Positions 47,911-58,946 of a stretch of 64,000 nucleotides of DNA are shown here, piece by piece; the stretch's first letter is position 1; every line of letters begins with the position of its first letter. The position numbers and the translations under genes are program-made. The stretch is from Gentiana macrophylla (lineage: Eukaryota > Streptophyta > Magnoliopsida > Gentianales > Gentianaceae): the NCBI GenBank assembly GCA_026214975.1, contig CM047810.1:99092316-99156315 (forward strand), written 5' to 3'. The notes beneath the pieces were generated by a model that did not search any database, was not told the DNA's origin, and saw only the letters and a program-made list of their open reading frames with translations.

Positions 47911-47947
47911 GGCCGGACCGGTCCGGCCATTTTCGAGATCGGTCCGG
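47911..47947 (+). promoter_or_regulatory. Second internal palindrome pair of element B, upstream of ORF3b
   Basis: GGCCGGACCGGTCCGGCC (47911-47928) is a perfect 18-bp palindrome. GATCGGTCCGGG follows 8-10 bases later, then AATAAAAGC (about 47949) as a TATA-like site. The ATG at 48112 lies about 160 bp downstream. Confidence 0.5.
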
Positions 47948-48111
47948 GAATAAAAGCTGGCGAGTCATGTTGAGAGTTCTAATGTGCGACCACGTACACT
48001 CTCAATTTTGTCCATTTAAAGTGAGAGTAAGTGAGAGTAAAACAATCTATACATTCACTCTTTTACTTTTACCTTTCTATCTGTGATTTCTTTTCATCTG
48101 TTTCAACTAAA

Positions 48112-48930
48112 ATGTCCCACGATCATCACCATCGGTCAATTCATACGATCCGGAGGCAGTTGATGTTTTATCCCGAGTCTAGTGCTTCAAATGTTCATTT
48201 GTTGGTGAATCACGAGGTTTGCAAATTCTCTATATTGATGGAAAGGGTATCAATTTTGAAAAAATTGATCGATTCGGAAGGATTTAATTGAGACTCAAGG
48301 ATGGAAAAAATTTGTTAAGCAACCTCGAGGAAGAATTAATGTTTCTATTGTTAGGGAATTTTATTCACTCTTTCTCACTGTACTACGGTAGATCCGTCAC
48401 GACTTATATACATTGCGTGGTACACTTATTCACTGTCACCTCATATTATCAATCATATTTACGAGATACCGATTTTCAATCAAATCCATAATCTTCATTA
48501 TGAATATCAATGGGGATTAGGAACTCTTGTCATGTTGTTAACTATGTCACGGAAGCTTTTCCATATCTGTTTCGAGTTCGATCAAAATTACGACTCTGCC
48601 ACTTGACTCTGCTGCTCGTGCGAGAGCATGGAAACACTTCATTAACTCACGAGTCTATCCGACTAGTGACTTTGCATGGGTTAGTGATAGTGAGATACTT
48701 ACATTGTTTGCATTGATAAGCTGGAGCTTATGTGGTGGGGATTTTGATTTTTAGGGCGGCGATAAACTTTGCGATGGAACGGTATAATAATGGAAGGCCG
48801 ATGCCTTTTGCTTGGTTAATTTCAAGGTTATGTATTCATTTGAATGAAGTCCACAAATTGCTTCGATGAGATATATCCGTCTCGTGATTGTCGTGAGGAT
48901 TGCTACCGGTAGAGAATCCGGGTTGTTAAA
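48112..48930 (+). pseudogene. Element B ORF3b, plant transposon-protein-like ORF
   Basis: It starts MSHDHHHRSIHTIRRQLMFY (48112) after a leader. Broken frames continue with ERVSILKKLIDSEGF, then KFVKQPRGRIN and VREFY in a shifted frame (about 48300-48370), and RGRSVTTY near 48390. The sequence type 'W..F...P......VREFY.....V.RG' is common in plant retrotransposon-associated proteins. Function unknown; several stops. Confidence 0.5.
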
Positions 48931-50716
48931 TCAACTATTTAAGATAGTTGTTAGTGGTTTTATTTAATTTAGTTTAAGTTTGGTTTGCTTTAATAAGTTA
49001 AAGTTGCTTAAGGTTAGTAAGTTAATAGTAAGTTTGTTTTATTTTTAGTCTGTAATAGTTTCTTTTTGTTTAATATATATGTTGTTTGATTTTAATATAT
49101 GTGTGTTATCGATGTTTATAACGATCATCTATAATTTTAATTTAATTTTGAACCTACTTTTTCATACTTATTGAACAGGGACGATGTCAATTAAATAAGT
49201 GGGGAGTAGAGTTAGGTTTGAAAATTTCATTAAAATTTTCAAAAAAAATTAAAAAATACTTATAAAATATAACCTTTTTCATATAAATTAGTACTTTAAT
49301 TACTTATTTCTTAGTTTTAATTTTCTTGAATAATTTAAGTTGGTTAATATATGAATAAAAATGATATAATTCGAGAGGATTAATCTTTGATTTAGTAAAA
49401 TATATTAGATATATAATGAATATGTTTTATATCTTTTATAAGATTTTTAAGATTTTGAGTATGTATAACTAAATAATTTTTATCAAATATTTCTTTTATG
49501 GAATTATTCAAGTAATTTTTATATTTATAAATAAATTTTTAGATAATTTTCTTTTTAAGATTAATTATGAATTTGGAATCAAAAATTAGGAATGATGATT
49601 TTGGCACCACAAAAATATAACTATAGCCAAAATAACCTCACCTGAATAAAATTTCCAATTTTGACCCCACCTCGACCTTTTAAAGAGTGATCAAGACCTC
49701 ACTCGAATTTTAGCCATTTTGATTAAACTAGAAATTTCCGATCTTTAGCTTGTTTTGGTCTACATTTCTTTGACATTCTTCGAGTTTATGCGTACTTATG
49801 AGAGGAGATGATGACGAGAAAAAGTTAAGAGTTGAGAAAAATGGTATATCTTTGAGATTGGAATGAGTTCGAGATATGTTAGTGTTTTATGGAAAATTTT
49901 TTTAAGAATTAAAGCACCATTTTTACACAGAATAAATCGAATATCAAGTATCTTCCTATCTTTGATCGACCAAATATATGTCGATGATAGTAGTCCAAAT
50001 GCAGGATTATCTCGAAATGTCCTATTCTTTGAGAATGAAGGCATAAGTCGAATCAAAAGATCTCAAGAATGATTACGTGTTTAAGGAAACCGGACTCGTA
50101 ATTTTAGATCGAAAGAGTAGTACTCGGTCAATCTTGATGAAGCAATGCTTGTGAATTTGATTATTTACACACACACTCACGCTTTAGTTCTTAATGTATG
50201 TTTAAAATAAAAAAAAAAAAAAAAAAAAAAAAAATCTGAAAAATCGAAAAATAGTTGAAATAAAAGGATGTTACTAATCGAATCTGTTTTTGATCAAGAA
50301 TGTGAAGACGTGAAGTACGCATCACGACTTACATCTTTCTCTTTTGATTTCCTTTTCTATCTTTCGATTAACCAATGTCCTATCCTAATATATTAAGCCA
50401 ATGTGTCTTCTATTTGACTTAGTTAATGATTCCAAAATTAAGTAATAATCTAAATAGAAAGTATTTCTAATATTTTATTTATATTTCTGAATTATTGCAT
50501 GCATGTTTCCATCTAATTCATATTTGATACTTAATTCATTTAAGTTATATAATCTCCCTTTCTTAAATTTCTATAAAATTTATAAATTATATGTTTGTAA
50601 TATTGACGATATATATTACTTTTGAAATTTTAATCGATCAATTATATTATCTCATTATTTATATATTACCGCTTATTTTTGCTTGAGGGCGATCAAAAGC
50701 TAAGTGGGGAGTAATT
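48931..50716. other. 3' untranslated part of element B
   Basis: AT-rich with no coding block. An A-run of about 26 bases lies at 50207-50233. AAGCTAAGTGGGGAGT just before 50717 is the polypurine tract. GACGATGTCAATTAAATAAGTGGGGAG near 49180 repeats a PPT-like motif. Confidence 0.6.
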
Positions 50717-52703
50717 TGATGCATTATTTTTATATGATTGAATTTACGTGATTTTATTATGTTTTGTTGACAAATTCTATGTAAAATATCTAAAATTATG
50801 ATATAATTAGTATAAAATATTAATCTTTGTAGTTTAGTATAGTTAGTAGTAAAAGTTAGTATTTATAATAAAAAGTTGTAGTTTTGTACGGTTTTAGTAA
50901 CCGAATATTGTGTCTATTTTACACGGGTATTTTGTGTTTATTTCATTGCGAAATCCTAATATGAATCAAATCCAGTATCGACACTTTTTGAAGTCAATAC
51001 AAGTCGGTGAAAGGAAGTTATAAAGCGTCACCGATATAAATGATCAAGGAATAATTGTTTCTAAATCTCGAAAAGGGCGTATAATACAAATGGCTCATCG
51101 AGTATGTTTTTCGAAGAAGTGGTCTTGATGAAAGTTGTAGAGAATTTAACGAGCTTTTCAACGGAAGTTCGATTATGTCATTACGATATCGAGAATTCAA
51201 GTTACGATTTTTAGAAGATTAAGCGTGTAATTATATATAATTATATATATAATTACACAAAGACAAGTAATGATTATGTGTGACATGGGGAACATGCTTT
51301 GAGGACAAGCTGAAATGATTAGCATCATTACACCGGACCGATCCGGCAAATTTTCAGGACCGGTCCGGGAAGGGAAAATTCTATAAAAGGGAGCATCGAG
51401 AGAGTTCATTTGGGGGTGTACCAAATTATATATATAAACCATATTCTATATATATAACTCTTTCCCTCTTTCTTTTATAGTTGTAAATAGGCCTTATGCC
51501 AAAATAATGTAGTAGTAGTCACGGTAATAATGTTAGGAAATTCTCGAAGGTTGGTGTTCTTTGAAATCGTTGTAAAATCCGGAAAAAGACGATTTACGAG
51601 TCGTGATTGTAATCGGGTAATTTCTATAATAATTATGTTTATGTTTGTCATTTTCTTCTTTTAGTTTTTATAATGTTATTAGGCTAGATCTAATAACTAG
51701 CCAAAGTTATGTAATTATATTATTTTGATCTTTTCGGTAATGGAATGATGTTAAAATAAAAATGACTAAAATTGAGTAAAATGAATCTTTTTCTATTTCG
51801 CTACGTAATGATAACATATTCGAATGAAGTAATCAATCATAATGAATACTACATATAACTGGCGATGAACCCGACCGGAGAAGTCGAGGATATGAGTAAA
51901 AATAGAAAAACCGGAGGGTAAAAATGGCCGTCGATTAACGGAATCCTATTTCCTACCGAAGCGATTTGTCCTAATAAAACAAATCTTATTAAAATTTGTA
52001 CTCGAGATCTTAATAATGTTAAAATCACAGTTTAATTGAAACTACATCGTTTGTATTAAATCGATCCGCTTGACAACCGGAGCCTCTTGAATAACATCGG
52101 CCATTTGACAAATGGAATCACCTCTTTTATCCGGGGTAGATTTGTACTCGGTACCTGTTTTGACTAACTAAGTTTAGCATGGGGCAGTTGTGGACCTTGG
52201 GCTGATGACTTTTGACATATGACAATTTCATACGCTTTCGTGTGAGGAGGAATTGTTGACATTAGGAGTACACCGTTTCATTCACTCAATTGGACCTAAA
52301 AAAGGAAGATCGAACACATTCCATTAACTGAAAAGATCATATAATTTGATTACATATACTTTGGTTAGTCTGGTTATATATTATATTTTGGTATCTATAT
52401 ATTTATATTTCTATATATATTATATTAGAATAACTTTTAAATTACGCATTTATTTTATGTTGGTTAGAGTAGTAGTAGTAATCTGTGTTATAAAATTGCG
52501 GTTTAGATCGAGTTAATAAGCACTCTTTGGTGTTTAACCACACTTAAAAGAATTACCATTTTTTCCACGAGGATTCGACACTGACTCACCACTTTATCAC
52601 TACAATTTGACCCGGTACAATCACGCCGGTTAGGATCCGTCTAACCTAGAAAAGGTCTGTCCCCTTCTTGACGCCGTTTCTAAGGTCTGGTTTGGTGACG
52701 TCA
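50717..52703 (+). repeat. 3' LTR of gypsy B
   Basis: 1987 bp, TGATGCATTATT...GACGTCA, partner of the left LTR. It carries the promoter module at 51333-51390. It is immediately followed by GTGTACGTGGATGACCTC, the YVDD-coding resumption of element A. Confidence 0.9.
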
Positions 52704-52704
52704 G

Positions 52705-54122
52705 TGTACGTGGATGACCTCCTAATCAAGAGCAGGTCTCTTGATCAGTATTTGGACGATGTTAGAGAAGTCTTTGGAGTCCTAAGGGAGACTCATATGA
52801 AGCTCAATCCAAAGAAATGCACATTTGGGGTCAGATCTGGGAAGTTCCTAGGATACATGATATCCAGAGACGGGATCAGAGCGAACCCGGATAAGATCAA
52901 AGCATTAAAAACCATGTCTCCACCAAAGAACATCAAAGAAGTTCAGCGACTGACAGGGCGGATAGCTGCCCTGAACAGATTTTTATCGAGATCAGCACAA
53001 CGTGCTTTGCCTTTTTTCAAAATCTTACGGAGAGCTAGCCCCTTTCGCTGGGACGAACAAAGCCAGGTCGCGTTCGATGAACTAAAGAAGTACTTGGCTG
53101 AATTGCCCACTTTGACAGCTCCTCAGGAAAGATAACCTCTGTTCGTCTATTTAGCTGTAGTTGACGAAGCTCTGAGCGCAGTACTGGTAAAAGAGCAGAA
53201 TGGACAACAGGTACCCGTTTTCTTCATAAGCAAAGCACTCCACGGACCGGAAGTTAGATATTCAAACGCAGAGAAGCTGGCATTAGCGTTGGTACATGCC
53301 TCAAGGAAGTTGAGACCTTACTTCCAGGCACATCCCATCACTGTCATCACTGGTCAGCCGCTACGGCAGATCTTAGGACGGCCAGAAACCTCAGGTAGGT
53401 TGGCGAAATGGGTCGTCGAACTGACAGAATACGACATTGATTTTAGACCACGGACTGCGATCAAAGCACAGGTTTTAGCGGATTTTTTGGCCGAGGGAGT
53501 ATCTGTATGTTTAGATGTTGATCCTGAGAAACAAGAGGTACATCGATGGAACTTGTACGTTGATGGAGCGTCAAGTAAAGACGGTGCAGGAGCATGTCTA
53601 CTACAAGTCAGCCCTAAAGGGGAGGAATTCCCCTACGCTCTAAGATTTGGTTTTAAGGCTACAAACAATGAAGCTGAGTACGAAGCTTTGATTACAGGAC
53701 TCACGCTGGCAAGTAAGCTTGGGGCAGACGATCTGCAGGTATATAGTGACTCCCAGCTCGTGGTGAATCACATAAATGGAGAATATGAAGCTAAGGAAGA
53801 ACCTATGAGAAGATATTTAACAGCAGCTAAAGCACTCTTAGGGAAGTTTCAAAAGGTCCGGGTTGACCAAATACCACGAGCTGAGAACAGGAGGGCAGAT
53901 GCTTTGTCCAAATTGGCCTCAAATTTTTATCGAAAAGAAAGAAATGCGGTGGAGTTTGTTGAAAGAAAGAAGCTACGAGCAAAGAATTTCAGACGCCAAT
54001 TAGGCAAGCCAGTACGTGGATGGATCCAATTGTGTTGTATCTTAGAGACAATATCCTCCCACAAGACGACAATTCGTGCTCGAAAAATGAGGCTCTTGGC
54101 GGTGAGATACTCACTTGTTTGA
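52705..54122 (+). pseudogene. Gypsy A RT C-terminus, RNase H and archaeal-type RNase H
   Basis: The sequence begins at the catalytic VYVDDLLIKSRSLDQYLDDV and runs through FLGYMISRDGIRANPDKIKA (52705-53135). A single in-frame TAA at 53133 separates the first RNase H (FFISKALHGPEVRYSNAEKL; LADFLAEG). A second RNase H follows with the three acidic motifs YVDGASSKDGAG, NNEAEYEALI and VYSDSQLVVN, ending RRADALSKLAS. Two RNase H domains in this order are the signature of the Tat lineage. The 5' half of RT is missing at the element B junction. Confidence 0.9.
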
Positions 54123-54155
54123 AAACGCATTTCACCGTAGATCGTATATTGCTCC

Positions 54156-55280
54156 ATGGTTGAGATGTGTAATCAAGAAGAAGGGAACTACCTCGCCAGG
54201 GAGGTGCACTTAGGTATCTGTGGAAATCATCAAGGAGCACGAACACTTGCGAGGAAGTGCCGGCTGTTCGGTTATTATTGGCCAACAATGTTGGAAGACG
54301 CCAAGGAATTGGTGGAAAAGTGCAGATCATGCCAGGTGCATGACAACTTGTCGCATCGGCCATCCCAAGATATGGTTCCGATGATCTCCCCCTGGCCATT
54401 CGATCAGTGGGGGGTAGATCTGGTCGGACCACTCCCCAGAGCCCCGGGCAATGTCAGGTTCCTAATTGTGGCAATTGATTACTTCACCAAGTGGGTTGAA
54501 GCTGAGCCATTGGCCACTATAACAGGAAAGCAGATACAGAAATTTCTGTGGAGGAACATAGTATGCAGGTATGGAATACCGAAAACTTTGATTTCAGACA
54601 ATGGGACTCAGTTCGAAGACAGGGTCGTCCGGGAGTGGTGCAATGAATTACACATTAACCAACACTTCACTTCTGTGGGATATCCTCAAGCTAATGGTCA
54701 GGTCGAACAGACCAACAGGCAGATCAAGGCAGGACTGAAGAAACGTTTAGAGGAGGAAAAAGAGAATTGGACAGATCACCTGCCTAATATATTATGGACA
54801 TACAGAACAACTCCGACCAAATTTACTCTGAAACCCCTTCGGCTGGCATACGGATGCGAATCCGTGATCCCAGCCGAGATCGGCCTATCATCTCCTCGGA
54901 CAACACTCTACACAGGAGGTGGACAGGAGGCAGAACTTAGGCATTCCAAGGATGATCTGGAGGAAGCTCGTAACATAGCCTTCATAAGAATGGCTAAGTA
55001 CAAACAGCGAATTTCTCAATATTACAATTCTCGAGTTAAGCACTCGTACTTTAGGGAAGAGGACCTGGTGCTCCGAAAGAATGAAGTTAGTAAGCAATTA
55101 CTTCAAGGGAAACTGGCTCCAAACTGGGAAGGACCTTACAAGGTGGTCAAAGTACATGGTAAAGGGGCATATCAACTGGCTGACGCAAATGGCAGAACTG
55201 TCCCCCGCAGCTGGAATGCCTCTAATTTGAGGAAGTTTTACGCTCAGGACATGTCCCAGACTATTTTTAGCATTTTTTAA
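54156..55280 (+). pseudogene. Gypsy A integrase (open, 374 codons)
   Basis: An uninterrupted frame contains the zinc-binding HHCC end (HLGICGNHQGARTLARKC, YYWPTMLEDAKELVEKCRSC). The DDE core follows (QWGVDLVGPLP; TLISDNGTQFEDRV; SVGYPQANGQVEQTNRQIK) and then a C-terminal domain (NWEGPYKVVKVHGKGAYQLA). All three catalytic acidic positions are visible. It is out of frame with the preceding RNase H, so no complete polyprotein is encoded. Functional integrase would require the rest of pol. Confidence 0.92.
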
Positions 55281-55393
55281 TTTCAAATAAAATGTATTCA
55301 GATATCAAATATTGAATAAAGAAGTTTTATTGCTATATGCATTGTCACTATGTTATTTGATCATAACTAAGCTGCAGGACATATTATATAAAA

Positions 55394-55905
55394 ATTTGCC
55401 AAGGCAAATCCATGGAGCTCTGCAGATGTATTTCCAAAGAAAGCGATCCGCAGTCGGATTCGATGGAAGAACCGAGCCGCAGTCGGTCTCGGGAAGAAAT
55501 TTGCCAAGGCAAATCAAATTAAGTCTGCAGATGTAGACCAACGAATCGATCCGCAGTCGGATCGATGGAAGAACTGAGCCGCAGGTCGGTCTCAGGAAGA
55601 AATTTGCCAAGGCAAATCAAATTAAGTCTGTAGGACAGACCCAACGAACTGATCCGCTGGTCGGATTCAGTGGAAGAACTGAGCCGCAGGTCGGTCTCAG
55701 GAAGAAATTTGCCAAGGCAAATCAGATTAAGTCTGCAGGACAGACCCAACAAACTGATCCGCAGGTCGGATTCAGTGGAAGAACTGAGCCGCAGGTCGGT
55801 CTCAGGAAGAAATCTGCCAAGGCAAATCAAATTAAGTCTGCAGAGGATGCACCCAACAAAGCGATCCGCAGTCAAACTCGCAGACTGACGGATCGACTAA
55901 TAATA
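55394..55905 (+). repeat. 105-bp tandem repeats in the 3' UTR of gypsy A, five copies
   Basis: The core TTTGCCAAGGCAAATC recurs at about 55394, 55500, 55603, 55708 and 55813, spaced 103-106 bp. Each unit also contains CGATCCGCAG-type and GAGCCGCAGGTCGGTCTC blocks. The core is itself an inverted repeat (TTTGCC-AA-GGCAAA). Tat-lineage elements are known for such hypervariable tandem repeats between pol and the 3' LTR. Confidence 0.9.
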
Positions 55906-56283
55906 CGAACTGAGCTGCAAAAAGACTCAAAAAGTTTGGCAAGTCCAAGCCATATTGCAAGTCAAACAGTAAGAACTTAAATACTTAGAAAGTTGAAGTA
56001 ATCATACTTCCTAAGTCTGCAGGACAGACGATCAGCGCATATACTGAAGTACTTCATTCGAAAAGCAAAGCTTTGTAAAGGACGTACTTCAGGGGGGTAA
56101 AGGACCATAACCAAAGCAAGGGCAAAACCAAAAGCCAAAGTAATAGCAATGAAGGGTGGAATGCCAAAGAAAAAAATATTACAGAACAAGTGCCAAAAAG
56201 GCACAAATTGTCACGAACAAAAAATAACGAAAGTTGGAAAAAAGGTGCAAAGTTTTTCAACAAAATAGTGAAGCCCTTGATTT

Positions 56284-57626
56284 CTAAGGATTGGCAGCTG
56301 CATCTTGTGGCGGATCGGTCGGGGTACCGGAGCGCTGAGCTGGGGAGGTTCCAGTCTGACGGGTCGCAGGTCGACGTCCATACTTCTCAGCCAGGTCCAC
56401 ACCAGCTTGATATTCCCTCAGCCTGGCCTGGTACAGCTCGTTGCCGCCTAGCTTGCAGAGCCTGCCATGTTGAAGATCTGAGATAACCAGTTCAGGACAC
56501 TGCTCTTTGGCTTGGTTAACACCAAGGGTATACCCATGGCTCAAAATAGAGCCAAGTAACACCTTTAAGGCCCCGGTAAAGTGATCTGAGCTCTTATACT
56601 CATGGACGGCCTGAGCAATTCGCTCGGGCATAGCAGCCTCCAACGACGCGTGATCAGCTCGAAGTTTGGCCAGGGCGGCCTCACGAACAGCACCAGATGC
56701 TCGCAGCTCATTCAGCTCCGCTTGCTGAACCTGCATGACCTTCTCCAGATCAGCGATCTGGGCATCCTTAGACAAGGATTCTTCCTTGTGTTTGTTGCGG
56801 CTGGCAGATAGGTCAGAAATCCGTTTTTCCAAAGAGGCCTTCTGGGTGGAGAAATCATTGAGTCGATGAAGTACCTCTTTCCCAGCTTTAACCACCTGTA
56901 AACAACGAGTATAAGGCGACCAGGGGCAGTACGATTCACTACAGCAAAAAAAAAAAAAAAAAACTTACTATTGATGCCAGATCTTTGTCCGGCAGCTCGG
57001 CCAAGAACTCGGCCGAAGAGCCCGAGGTTCCTTCAGAAGCCTCCTGGCCAGACCTAGGTCTCTTCCGTCCAGATCGCGGGCGCTGTCTTGATTGGTCACC
57101 TGTATGCCGAGACGTCCGAGATGACCGACTATCCTCTCTTTGCTCGACATGCTGCGCTCCCAAGGTCAGATCGTCTTGTTGAAGGCCAGTAAGGGAAGTC
57201 CCCGGGTTGGCCTCTGGGTTAGGAAGTTCGGGCTCTGGGGCCACCTCTTCCTTGGAACTTCCGTGTCTCACTGGGGCTCTGTGCACATCTTCCTCCTCAT
57301 TGAGCGCTTGGTCGAAAATGTCTCGCAACATCGCCCACCGTAAAAAGGCGTAAATTGTTAGAACTAAGAAGAACATCAAAATTAAGTATGCAAGACAAAG
57401 GAAATCAAGGGAACAGCTCCTACGATGGTCATATTCGTCCTGAGTAAGCCTTAAATAGGCTCGGACCAAAGATCGGACAAGCGTGCGCTTGATCGATCGA
57501 AATCAGCGAAAAACGCTTATATAGGCCACCAAACTGGATGAAAGGCTGAGTGACCTCGTTTTCTGATTCAGAATGGGACTCAAATTCTCTATCGATGGAG
57601 CTGCTAGAGGCAGTACTAGCCCTCAT
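56284..57626 (-). CDS. Antisense coiled-coil gene of gypsy A (aORF), spliced
   Basis: The gene lies opposite to pol. Last exon 56284-56895 encodes a long coiled coil (HRLNDFSTQKASLEKRISDL; DAQIADLEKVMQVQQAELNE; LRASGAVREAALAKLRADHA), then HEYKSSDHF. The upstream exon ends DKDLASI at 56969 with donor GTAAGT and joins in phase 0 through a 73-bp intron (56896-56968) ending TTACAG. Farther upstream are a charged, Arg/Ser-rich region (57000-57340), a probable second intron (about 57363-57425) and an N-terminal exon (to 57626, MRASTASSSSIDREFESHSE). Antisense genes of this kind occur in Tat-group elements (Grande, Retand). The function is not established. The splice sites look intact. Confidence 0.7.
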
Positions 57627-57968
57627 AAACTGGGAAAAGTAGGGGAGAAGAAGAAATATAGAAGAACAAAAGCAATAAGAATTGGAGACTTACTTGGAAA
57701 TGCAGGGAGTCCGGAGAGGAGCATGAAGGATGCAGGTTCTTAGATATGAGGGGACGGGTTTATAACCTCCCTCCTGACACTCAAGCGACGTCAGTTATGG
57801 AAAAGAGTGAGAAACGCCTCGCAAACCGCGTATGTAATGATGGTCTATTAAATAGGCTACTAGCTGGCACTGTCAATTTGAAACGCGTGATTGGGCAAGG
57901 GTCGGACGAACCGCCAAACGGACCAGATCTGACCAACTAAAGAAGTCAAGCCAGATCTGGGGGGCTTA

Positions 57969-58583
57969 TGACGATACCCGACCCGGATTACGCCACGTGT
58001 CACCTTTAAGGGTGCTTAATAAATTACCACTCCTTGAGGTTAGGGCCTTAAGGGCCGAACAGAGGGCGGATCGCCTACCATGGGAGACCGGTCTGAACTC
58101 CTCCTCCAGCCGCCGCAGGACGGTAAAAGACCTGGCGAAGAGAGCCGCCACCGGACGCTCGTTTACGGCCGAGGCGGAGAACAATCGAATCGACTGTTGT
58201 TATTCCAAGCGAGGGAGAATAAATGGAAAGAATCTTTAGTCATAAAGACTCCAATCTTGACATTAAATATGTCTATGATTATCTCCTATTTGGGGGATTG
58301 AGTCGTGTTTATCCTTAGGGATTAATTATTAATTATAATACTTGCCCACCAAGTAAGAGGGGCGAAAGATGATCTATATAAACGACCCTAAGGAACTACG
58401 GATGACTTGATTCCAATTCAATTATTGGATACGTAGGCAACTCCCAGAAATATTCTGAGAGCTCAGTCCGAACACACCAAACATCTCACCCCTTTACGAT
58501 AATTTAGGGTTTCTAGGGTTATCGGTCGTTGTCACATAGAAGATTGACCCGCATTGATTACTGGACGACTTCCAGCATCGTCA
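57969..58583 (+). repeat. 3' LTR of gypsy A
   Basis: 615 bp, TGACGATACCCGACCC...CATCGTCA, partner of 33650-34268. A GGGGGGCTTA purine tract precedes it. The differences from the 5' LTR include several short indels. Confidence 0.92.
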
Positions 58584-58946
58584 TTTGGCGCTAGAAGGAG
58601 GGTTTCTACTGATAATCGATCTAAAAAACAAGAATCCCTAAGAACGTTATGGCACCACCGAGGAACACAACCAAGAAGAGTACAGATCCGGCCCAACAGG
58701 GAGGAACTTCAGCTACTCAAGGCGAAACCCAAGATGCGGCGGCCCAGAAAGGGGCAGATCCCCAAGGGGATCAAGTAGATCCAGTCCTTCAAGACCCAGC
58801 AAATAAGGCATTGGTTGACGCTCTGAAAAATCTGGACAATACCACCATCAAGATTATTCTGGATGAGACCCTCAAAGGAAGGGACCCCCCAGAAAAACCC
58901 GAAGAGAATCTACAGCAGCAGGTCCCTAATAAACCGGAGAATCGTG
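58584..58946 (+). mobile_element. Second, truncated copy of gypsy A leader and gag start
   Basis: After the right LTR the primer-site region TTTGGCGCTAGAAGGAGGG and the gag start repeat (MAPPRNTTKKSTDPAQQGGT ... NKALVDALKNLDNTTIKIIL). This corresponds to 34269-34620 but is less damaged. At about 58946 the sequence switches inside a codon run to the F-box gene (WITTAITRNVHELIL). It implies an LTR-internal-LTR-internal tandem array shortened by deletion. Confidence 0.85.

Larger units (their letters stand above)
36662..52703 (+). mobile_element. Ty3/gypsy Athila-like element B, nested in gypsy A
   Basis: LTRs of about 2 kb lie at about 36662-38656 and 50717-52703. The internal order is primer site (GCGCCGTTGCCGGGAAA, about 38665), gag, protease, RT, RNase H, integrase, two further ORFs, PPT (AAGTGGGGAGT) and LTR. 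The extra ORFs after pol and the gag/protease motifs fit the Athila group. The left boundary is ambiguous: TGATGC at 36628 also resembles the LTR start. No clean 5-bp duplication was found (ATGTA on the left, GTGTA on the right), and about 110 residues of A's RT are missing at the site. Confidence 0.85.
33650..58583 (+). mobile_element. Ty3/gypsy Tat-lineage element A, with element B nested inside
   Basis: LTRs of about 617 bp lie at 33650-34268 and 57969-58583. Gag, protease, RT, RNase H, a second archaeal-type RNase H, integrase, 105-bp tandem repeats and an antisense gene follow in that order. The dual RNase H, the 3' tandem repeats and the antisense ORF are hallmarks of the Tat group (Ogre/Retand/Grande relatives). 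Element B replaces most of the RT. A partial second copy of the leader and gag follows the right LTR. Confidence 0.9.

Noticed and set aside
46103..48930. Envelope gene making element B a retrovirus
   Set aside because: The two extra ORFs lie in the env position but show no convincing signal peptide, fusion or membrane anchor motifs; they fit Athila-type ORFs of unknown function.
55394..55905. CRISPR-like array
   Set aside because: The repeats are head-to-tail 105-bp units without unique spacers, inside a plant retrotransposon 3' UTR.
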